From Humulus lupulus (lineage: Eukaryota; Streptophyta; Magnoliopsida; Rosales; Cannabaceae), in NCBI RefSeq assembly GCF_963169125.1, contig NC_084798.1:173753980-173817979 (forward strand): a DNA stretch of 64,000 nt, read 5' to 3'. Numbering within the stretch: position 1 is the first letter of the stretch; each line of letters begins with the position of its first letter. Positions 55,908-64,000 of this stretch are shown piece after piece. The notes under the pieces were generated by a model, which ran no database searches, was not told the DNA's origin, and worked only from the letters and a program-made list of their open reading frames with translations. The position numbers were made by a program, and so were the translations under genes.

Positions 55908-57270
55908 TCTTGAATAAAGAGTTATTTCATGTGCTTTTGAGCTTATAATTGTGGGTGATGTTAGTTTATTTTTAGTTTTTGTAGCTAACTTTGGTGTTTT
56001 TATAATCTTAGTTAAGTTTAGTTATTTTTGTAGTTTTTAATAGCTAACGGGTTGAAGATAATAGTTTCATGAATAAATATTTGTACAAAGAATGAACTAA
56101 CTTGTGGAACTATCTAAATTGAATTTTTGATGGCTGAATTATCAGGTTTTGCCGCAACAAAGTAGATTTTGTTGAAGAATTTTGATCATGCAGCTTTTGG
56201 ACACCTAGGAACACGTGGAAAGTCAAAGGGGTGAGATGGAACAGTGCTTGAGGTAGCAAGTACAGAAAATATGAGTAAAAAATTGAGAGTAAATGTCAAA
56301 AGAAAATAGGAGACCCATGTTTTTACCAAGAGGAGGGGCAATATTGTACTTTGGGGGCCAAATGAGGAAACCTAAAATATACTTAGAGAAGCATCAGCCG
56401 AAATATGGATAGGGCAGCCATTTCTGGAAAGAAAAACTAGCAAGAAAGAAGGAAGAAAACTAGAAATCGGCAAGAAGGAAGGAGGACGAAAAAGGAGAAG
56501 CTCAAGCATCAATTGGATTTGTTCTTTCTTCTATTTCTAAACTTCATTTTTATATTTTCTGAGTTAATTTCTGAATCTGAATATTATGGGGTGTATTGAT
56601 TGTGGATTAATATTTATTAACTCAGTCATGAACTTATTTTTAGGTGGCTTGAATTGTTGATGAACCCTATGTTATAGTCTAGTAATTTCTTGCACTTTAT
56701 TTTAGTAAAATCTCTCTTGGTCATTCAAGTGTGCTTATATTAATTTCCTATTGTTGTTTGGCCAGCAATGACAAGATATTTAATTATATTTAATGCTGGA
56801 AAGATTAAATGTAATGGGAAGAACTTGGATGACACAAGTCATAATCTAGGTTAGATTATGCTAGCAAGTAACATAGGGATGTGTTAATTGCCTTGTGTAA
56901 CTTTTGAAAATTGAACTTTGAATTTGCATTCTTAAATCTGATTTTGCATCGGAATATGTTTAATTAGGTAAAATAATTAATATCATAAAATTTGGGAAAT
57001 TTTTATGAGTGTTTATTGAATTCTTGTTAACCTGTGAGTTTTGCTAGAATATTGCTGCCGCAATCTATTCAAGATGATTAATATAGGGGGAATCAATAAT
57101 TCAAGTCAATTTTACAATCCGTATATTTCATTCAATTTCTTGTTTAGCCTTTGATTTTTAGTACTTTTAAGTTGTTTTGCTTATTTTTCTATTTTATAAT
57201 CTCTATGTAGAAGATCTACTTATAATTATATTACTTGTGTGATTACATGCACTTGCGTATTTAAATCGAA
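55908..57270 (+). repeat. Athila-2 5' LTR (right border unclear)
   Basis: Matches the 3' LTR from 62500 on (GAGTTATTTCATGTGCTTTTG and onward). The end near 57270 carries ATGCACTTGCGTATTT, like the LTR end of Athila-1, but the CA end and the TGGCGCC primer site are missing, probably by deletion. Confidence 0.75.
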
Positions 57271-57351
57271 TATCAATTACTTGCAATTTATTTTTCTTTG
57301 TTGGGCTAACTTTGTTTGCTTGCTCTTGTGTTTTCTCAGGTGATTTATTGT

Positions 57352-58900
57352 ATGAATGAGCAAGAAGACATTGAACTAGCTCCTATTGACCCTGAGATTG
57401 AACGCACAATTAGAAGAAGACTAAGGGAACAACGGGCTCAAAATCGCCTTAATATGGATGAAGAGGATGAAGGAGTTGAGGGTGCTAATAACATCACTAA
57501 TGCGATTGTTATGGATGATGATAGAAAGAAAGCCATAAGGGAGTGTGCTGCCCCCATGTTCAATGAGCTCAATCCGGGCATTATTTGGCCTGAAATTTAA
57601 GCACCCCAATTTGAGTTAAAGCCCGTGATGTTCCAAATGTTGGAAACAGTGGGTCAATTTAGTGGGCTGCCTACTGAGGATCCTCATCTTCATCTTCGTT
57701 CATTTTTTGAGGTGAATGATTCTTTCAAGCTACAAGGAGTGAGTGATGAGGCCCTAAGGTTAAAATTGCTCCCTTTCTCTTTGAAGGATCGAGCTAGAGC
57801 TTGGCTAAACACCCTTCCTCCCGACTCAGTGACTACATGGAATGAGTTGGCTGAAAAATTCTTGATGAAGTACTTTCCTCCCACCAAGTTTCGCAATGAA
57901 ATCATGTCATTTCAGCAGCTGGAAGATGAATCATTTTCTGAAGCTTGGGAGAGATTTAAGGAGTTATTGAGAAAATTCCCACACCATGGGATCCCACATT
58001 GTATACAAATGGAAACATTCTATAATGGGCTCAATTCTTCCACTCGCATGGTGTTAGATGCTTCAGCTAATGAGGCTATTCTCTCTAAGTCCTACAATGA
58101 AGCCTATGAGATTTTGGAGATGATAGCTAGAAACAATTATCAATGGTCCAATGCTAGAGTCTCAACAAGTCGAAAAGTGGCTGATATACTTGAAGTGGAT
58201 GCATTGACAACTTTGACCGCTCAAATTTCTTCAATGACTAACCTTCTCAAGAACATGAGTTTGGGGGAATAGTACAACCAGCTTCTATGGGACAAGTTGT
58301 TGGTGTGTCTTGTGTTTATTGTGGAGATGGGGACACATTTAAGAGTTATCCTTCGAATTCTGCCTCGGTTTTTTATGTGGGAAATCAAATTGCCATCCGT
58401 AATAACCTATATTCGAACTCTTATAATCCGGGGAGGAGGCAGCATCCAAACTTCTCATAGGGGGGTCAATGAGCTAGTTCAAGCGGAGCACCAAGGCACA
58501 ACAAGCCTACATATCCACTTGGGTTTTCTCAACAACAACAAAGAGCTCAACCACCTCCTCCTCAAGTGTCGCAATCAAGCTCTTTGGAGAGTATAATGAA
58601 AGAATATATGGCTAAGAATAATGTTGTGATTCAGAGCCAAGCGGCATCCTTGAGGAACTTAGAAATTCAAGTGGGGTAGCTAGCTAATGAGCTAAGGACT
58701 AGACCTCAAGGCACCTCGCCTAGTGATACTTAAAATCCAAGAAGAGATGGTAAGGAGCGATACAAGGCGGTTACCTTGAGGAGTGATAGAAATCTGGAGT
58801 TGACTGAGGATAATTCTAAGAGAAACAGTGAGCCCACTTCAATCCAAAGGAGTATGGAAAAGGAAGACAAAGTGGTGAGTTCGACCATGTAAAATGCTGA
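57352..58900 (+). pseudogene. Athila-2 gag
   Basis: ATG at 57352 (MNEQEDIELAPIDPEIERTI) after an acceptor-like TTTTCTCAG, as in Athila-1. A stop (TAA, 57598-57600) in place of a probable CAA interrupts it, and the same frame continues with PQFELKPVMFQML. Gag domain: LKLLPFSLKDRARAWLNTLP, SEAWERFKELLRKFPHHGIP. A stop at 58270-58272 is followed by frameshifts and a Gln/Pro-rich tail to about 58900. Particle protein; dead. Confidence 0.87.
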
Positions 58901-58952
58901 TCTTGAAGCAATTAGTGCCGTAATTCCTCAGCAAAATGTAACTGAGAAGCCT

Positions 58953-59540
58953 ATGAGCAAGTCACCTCCACCATTTCCTCAGTGGTTTCAAAAGCAGCAA
59001 CAAGATGGTCAATTCCGAATATTTTTAGATGTTTTAAAACAGCTTCACATCAATATACCGTTGGTGGAAGCTTTGGAACAAATGCCCAACTATGTGAAAT
59101 TTTTTAAGGATATTTTAACTAAAAATATGAGGCTTGGAGAATTTGAAACGGTGGCTTTGATTGAAGGTTATAGTGCTATATTGCATAATAAAATTCCTTC
59201 TAAATTGAAAAATTCAGGCAGCTTCACAATTCCTTGTTCTATTGGTGGTAGAGATATTGATAGAGAACTTTGTGACTTGAGGGCTATTATCAATTTGATG
59301 CCCATGTCGATTTTCAAGAAGTTGGGAATTGGAGAAGCAAGACCAACCACAGTCACTTTGCAATTAGCGGATCGTTCTATGGCACACTTGAAAAGAAAAA
59401 TTTAAGATGTTCTAATGCAAGTTGATAAATTCATTTTTCCAGCTTCTTGATTATGAAGCGGATAGAGATGTTCCTATTATCTTGGGTAGGTCATTTTTAA
59501 CTACCGGGAGGACCTGATTGATGTAGAAAAAGGGGAGCTT
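58953..59540 (+). pseudogene. Athila-2 protease
   Basis: HINIPLVEALEQMPNYVKFF leads into the protease. LCDLRAIINLMP keeps the Asp, but the usual DLGAS reads DLRAI. TVTLQLADRS follows, then a TAA at 59403-59405 and frameshifts. Remnants such as VPIILGRSFLTTG run to about 59510. The same region in Athila-1 is undamaged. Confidence 0.85.
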
Positions 59541-61266
59541 ACTATGAGGGTGAATGACCAACAAGTGACTTTCAATGTGTTCAACGCTATGAAGTTTCCG
59601 AATGAGATTGAGGAATGCTCTCAGCTGAGTGTAATTGAGTCAATTGTCGCTGAAAAATTCCACAAGGAAACTTTTAAAGATGGAATGGGGGTGAGGTCAT
59701 TTGAAGAACTTGAAAACTTAAGTGAAGAGGAAGAAAGCCAAGTTACATGGGTGGAGTCAAAGAAGCCCTTTACTAAATTTAAGAGGCATTTTGAGTCCTT
59801 GGACTTGTCGGAATGGAATTTTAAGCCTCCTAAACCCTTTATTCAAGAGCCACCAAAGTTAAAGTTGAAACCCTTGCTTAATCACTTGAAGTATGCCTAT
59901 TTGAGAGATAATGAGACTTTGCCTGTGATTATTTCAGCATGTTAGGAGCTGAAAAAGAGCTTTTGTTGCTGGCTGTTTTGAAGAAATATACAAAGGCCAT
60001 TAGTTGGACCATGGTGGATATCAGAGGTATAAGTCCCTCATTTTGTATGCATAAAATTATGTTGGAAGATTACTGTAATAATTCTGTTGAGCAGCAGCGA
60101 AGGCTTAATCATATCATGAAGGAAGTGGTTAGAAAAGAGATAATTAGATGGCTGGATTATGGAATTATTTACCCAATTTCGGATAGTTCTTGGGTCAGCC
60201 CGATTCAGTGTGTTCCTAAGAAAGTTGGAGTCATGGTGGTGGCTAATGAAAATAATGAGTCGATTCCCACAAGAATAGTAACGATGTGGCGTGTTTGTAT
60301 GGACTACCGAAAGATGAATAAGGCTACTCGGAAAGACCACTTCCCGCTGCCATTCATTGATCAAATGCTTGAACGTTTGGTGGGAAATGAGTTTTATTGT
60401 TTCCTTGATGGGTATTCAGGCTATAATCAGATTTCAATCGTGCCAAAAGACCAAGAGAAGACTACCCTCACTTGTCCTTGCGGCACCTTTGCCTTTAGAA
60501 AGATGTCGTTTGGGTTGTGCAATGCCATCACCACTTTCCAACATTGTATGATGGCGATATTTTCAGATATGGTGGAAAAGCCTCTTGAAGTCTTCATGGA
60601 CGATTTTTCAGTATTTGGTGAGTCATTTGACACTTTGTTCCTTACTTGAGCAAAATCGAGCATTTGAGTTCACTAAGGAGTGTCAAGAAGCATTTGTGAC
60701 TTTGAAGAAAGCTTTTATCACCGCACCCATCATTGTAGCTCCGAATTAGTCTCTTCCCTTTAAATCGATGTGTGATGCTAGTGACTTTGCTGTGGGTGTC
60801 GTACTTGGACAACGAAAAGAGAAGGTTTTTCATTCCATTTATTATGCAAGCAAGACATTAGCTGATGCTCAATTGAGCTATACCACCACCAAGAAAGAAA
60901 TTTTGGCGGTGGTGCTTGCTTTTGACAAGTTTATAGCCTATCTTGTGGGGACTAAAGCGGTGGTTTACACTGATCATGCAGCGATTAAGTATCTAATAGC
61001 CAAGAAGGATGCTAAGCTAAGACTTATTCGATGGGTGTTGCTTCTTCAAGAATTTGACTTGGAAATTCGGGATAGAAAAGGAACGGAGAACCAAGTGGCT
61101 GACCATTTATCTATACTTGAAGCTGGAAGTGAAAAGCAAGATGAAGGGCCTATTAAAGAGACATTCCCCGATGAGCAATTGTTGGTTGTGAACCAAGTCA
61201 CTACACCATGCTACACTGATTTTGTCAACTATTGGGTGAGTGGTTTGCAGCCACATGATTTTGAAT
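59541..61266 (+). pseudogene. Athila-2 reverse transcriptase and RNase H
   Basis: RT: LLNHLKYAYLRDNETLPVII, WLDYGIIYPISDSSWVSPIQ, FLDGYSGYNQISIVPKDQEK, and the catalytic FMDDFSVFG near 60595. At about 60640-60655 a deletion removes the thumb and connection region, so FGESFDTLF is joined to RAFEFTKECQEAF. RNase H continues ([40 protein letters not shown]) to TAG at 61264-61266. A TAG at 60748-60750 (APN-stop-SLPF) precedes RNase H. Confidence 0.88.
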
Positions 61267-62493
61267 AGGCAGCAACTCAGAAAGTTCTTTCATGATGTGA
61301 GATTTTATTATTGGGATGAGCCCTATTTGTACAAGAAATGTCTAGATCAAATCATGAGGCATTGTGTGCCTGAGGATGAAGTTTCAAACATACTAGAACA
61401 TTGTCATTTAGCTCCTTATGGTGGACATTTTGGTGGGCAAAGGACAGCAGCTAAGGTTTTTCAATCGGGGTATTATTGGCCTTCTATTTTCAAAGATGCT
61501 CATGACTTTGTTAAAAGATGTGATCGCTGCCAACGTGTTGGAAATATTTCAGCAAGGAGTGAAATGCCTTTGAATAGCATCCTTGAAATGGAATTGTTTG
61601 ATGTTTGGGGAATCGACTTCATGGGGCCATTTCCTCACTCATTCAGAAATTTGTATATCTTGGTGGCGGTTGACTATGTCTCTAAGTAGGTTGAGGCAGT
61701 AGCAAGTCCTACTAATGATTCCAAGGTGGTCATGAAGTTCCTACATAAGCATGTGTTCACCCGTATTGGCACACAAAGGGCACTTATAAGTGATGAAGGG
61801 ACCCACTTTGTGAACAAGATTTTGGCAGCTTCATTGGCCAAATATAGTGTGAAACACAAGATTGCCATAGCCTACCACCCTCAAACAAATGGTCAAGAAG
61901 AAATATCAAATAGAGAGATCAAGGGAATCATATAGAAAGTGGTGAATCCTAGTAGAAAGGATTGATCTCAACTATTGGATGAGGCTCTTTGGGCTTATAG
62001 AACGACTTTCAAAACCCCTTTAGGAATGTCACTGTATTTTTTGGTTTTTATGAAAGCTTGTCATTTGCCCGTTGAGTTGGAGCACAAGACATATTGGGTC
62101 ACTAAGAAGTTGAATATGGATCTCTAAGCTACTGGAGAAGCTCGTAAGTTACAATTAAATGAGCTGGAAGAGATGAGGTTGTTTTCCTATGAAAATGCTA
62201 AGTTATACAAGGAGAAAACTAAGAGGTGTCATGACCAGAAAATTCAAGCTCGAGTCTTTGAGAAGGGGCAGAAAGTGTTACTCTTCAACTCGCGCTTGAA
62301 GTTGCTTCCTAGTAAGTTGAAGTCCCGCTAGTCAAGCTAATTCATCGTGGCGAAAGTTTACCCTTTTGGAGCAATTGAAGTTTGGGAAGATCAATCTGGA
62401 AGGGAATTTAAAGTGAATGGGTAGCATCTGAAACATTATTGGGGAGGTGAGGTCGACCGCAAGAAGACCTCCATCACTTTGGAGGATCCTTAA
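61267..62493 (+). pseudogene. Athila-2 integrase
   Basis: Zinc-binding part HCHLAPYGGHFGGQRTA ... CDRCQ, core with WGIDFMG, ISDEGTHF and NGQEEISN (all three catalytic residues kept), and C-terminal part ([20 protein letters not shown]). One frame from about 61270 to 62493 is broken only by stops: 61687 (TAG for W), 61933 (TAG), 61963 (TGA for W), 62125 (TAA, probably Q), 62329 (TAG for W), 62338 (TAA) and 62422 (TAG for Q). Most fit single C-to-T or G-to-A changes. Confidence 0.9.
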
Positions 62494-62499
62494 AGCCAT

Positions 62500-64000
62500 T
62501 GTTGAAAATAATTATTTCATGTGCTTTTGAGCTTATAATTGTGGAAATATCATGGGTGATGTTAGTTTATTTTTAGCTTCTGTGGTTAACTTTGGTGTTT
62601 TTATGATCTTAGTTAAGTTTAGTTATTTTTGTAGTTTTTAATAGCTAATGGGTTGAAGATAATAGTTTCATGAATAGATATTTGTAGAAAGAATGAACTA
62701 ACATGTGAAACTATCAAAATTGATTTTTTAATGGCTGAATTATCAGGTTTTACTGCAGCAAAGTAGATTTTGCTGAAGCATTTTAATTAGACAGCTTTTG
62801 GAAACCTAGGAACACGTGGAAAGTCAAAGGGGTGAGATGGAATAGTGGCTGAGGTGGTAAGTACAGAAAGTATGAGTCAAAATTTGAGAGTAAATGCCAA
62901 AAAAAAAAAAGGAAACCCACATTTTTACTAAGAGGATGGTCAATATTGTACTTTGGGGGCCAAATGAGGAAACCTAGAATATACTTAGAGAAGCATCAGC
63001 TGAAATATGGAGAGGGCAGCCATTTTTGGAAAGAAAAACCAGCAAGAAAGAATGAAGAAAACCATAAATCAGCAAGGAAGGAGGACGAAAAAGAAGAAGC
63101 TCAAACATCAATTGGATTTGTTCTTTCTTCTATTTCTAAACTTCATTTTTATATTTTCTGAGTTGATTTTTGAATCTGAATATTATGGGCTGTATTGATT
63201 GTGGATTAATGTTTATTAACTCAGCCATGAACTAATTCTTAGGTGGCTTGAATTGTTGATGTTGACCCTGATTTTGGTCAACTGACACGGAGTCAAAAAT
63301 GCTTGATGTTGACATATATGTTAGATTGAATATAATGACGAAAACAGTAAAGCACACAAGGATTTATAGTGGTTCGGCCCCAGAAACTGGTAATAACCTA
63401 CATCCACTTGAGCTATTATTGATATAGGATTCAAAGGAGTGATCAAAGAATTAGGGTTCAATGAGTTTCACCAACCTCTGAAGAACAAAATAGTATATCG
63501 AATGTGATAGCTCTAATTCACTCGTAAATCTCTAATCTTCAGTAATTAGAAAGCCAAAAGTCCCTTCCTTGAGCCATTTTTCTCTATTTATAGGCTCAAG
63601 GAAGATTCATTAATTTGTTACAGATATTCTTTCCTAAATAATCGGATACTCAGGAAATCATGGGAGATAATTTCGGATATGATCATAACTGCATAAAATT
63701 TTCTCCAAATATAACGAGTATACGACCAAGCTGGTCGTATATAAGGATTGAGCGTCGCACCATAGAAATCTTTCTGGTCGATGGTCGAACAAGCCTTCTG
63801 CCAAATGTCAGCCACATGTACGAAATGTCTGCCATGTCATCCATGCCTGTTTTTTGGATAACAGTTGATGAACTCTATGTTATAGTCTAGTAATCTCTTA
63901 TACTTTATTTTAAAAAAATCTCTCTTGTTCATTCAAGTGTGCTTATATTAATTTCTTGTTGTTGTTTGGCTAGCAATGGCAAGATATTTAATTATGTTTA
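62500..64000 (+). repeat. Athila-2 3' LTR, incomplete in window, split by a Tat solo LTR
   Basis: Starts TGTTGAAAATAATT right after the end of pol and follows the 5' LTR from 55908 on. An 11-bp stretch (GAAATATCATG) near 62545 is absent from the 5' LTR. The last bases at 64000 correspond to about 56793 of the 5' LTR. Confidence 0.85.
63255..63868 (-). mobile_element. Tat-A-family solo LTR in the Athila-2 3' LTR, perfect TSD
   Basis: 63260-63863 (604 bp), TGTTGACCCTG to TTGGATAACA, flanked by GTTGA (63255-63259, 63864-63868). The empty site stands in the 5' LTR near 56655 (GAATTGTTGATGAACC). The TATA box (minus strand) is at 63585-63592. It is clearly more diverged from the two Tat-A LTRs than they are from each other. 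Orientation is given by comparison with Tat-A. Confidence 0.93.

Larger units (their letters stand above)
55908..64000 (+). mobile_element. Athila-2: decayed Athila-type element, 3' LTR runs off the window
   Basis: 5' LTR (55908 to about 57270), gag, protease, RT/RNase H and integrase on the plus strand, then the 3' LTR from 62500. Related to Athila-1 in domain order and motifs, but diverged. It lacks a recognisable primer site, the third ORF and the polypurine tract. A Tat solo LTR interrupts its 3' LTR. The target duplication cannot be tested. Confidence 0.87.

Noticed and set aside
1..64000. tRNA, rRNA or other structured RNA genes
   Set aside because: None recognised by eye. The tRNA-like matches are short primer-binding sites only.

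Overview
The window is plant nuclear DNA, almost certainly from a eudicot, and I see no host gene in it. Everything I can recognise is transposable element sequence: Ty3/gypsy elements of three lineages (Tat, Athila and Tekay/Del-type chromovirus), one Ty1/copia element, two CACTA (En/Spm-type) fragments, and one non-autonomous LTR element filled with tandem repeats. The species cannot be named from sequence alone. Names such as Tat-A or MINI-LTR are my own labels. Most coding regions carry stops, frameshifts or deletions, as expected of old, silenced heterochromatin. One long accessory ORF in Athila-1 is intact.

Layout from left to right. 1-535: CACTA transposase (TNP2) fragment. 536-1907 and 11277-11552: non-coding LTR-like sequence, split by Tat-A. 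1908-11276: Tat-A, a complete Tat element on the minus strand with two LTRs and a perfect 5-bp target duplication (AAGCT); its gag is fused to the end of RT by an internal deletion, and it carries a nearly intact, spliced antisense gene. 11553-17032 and 28264-29798: Tat-B, an older Tat element on the minus strand, split by Athila-1 (17033-28263, plus strand). 29811-33930: a truncated copia element. 33931-40460: the 5' part of a Tekay element on the minus strand, holding two nested solo LTRs (34911-36583 and 37254-39153).

40674 to about 55540: left part of a second CACTA element, with inverted subterminal repeats. It is split by MINI-LTR (41184-52674, target duplication AATAA). The inside of MINI-LTR is about 4.7 kb of a 36/37-bp plus 30-bp higher-order minisatellite, and MINI-LTR itself holds two Tekay-type solo LTRs (43900-46177 and 50368-52192). 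55549-55907: a minus-strand Tat pol scrap (Tat-C). 55908-64000: Athila-2, a decayed plus-strand element whose 3' LTR runs off the window and holds a Tat solo LTR (63260-63863).

The order of insertion can be read from the nesting. Six insertions show perfect 5-bp duplications at both ends, and a seventh can be compared with an uninterrupted copy of its target. The most interesting points are: the minisatellite-filled MINI-LTR, which shares its primer-binding and polypurine sites with Tat-A; CCGCGG-rich arrays shared by otherwise unrelated Athila and Tekay elements; a conserved block ending in TGCAG in four Tekay-type LTRs; and the spliced antisense gene of Tat-A. All calls come from reading the sequence by eye; no database search was run.
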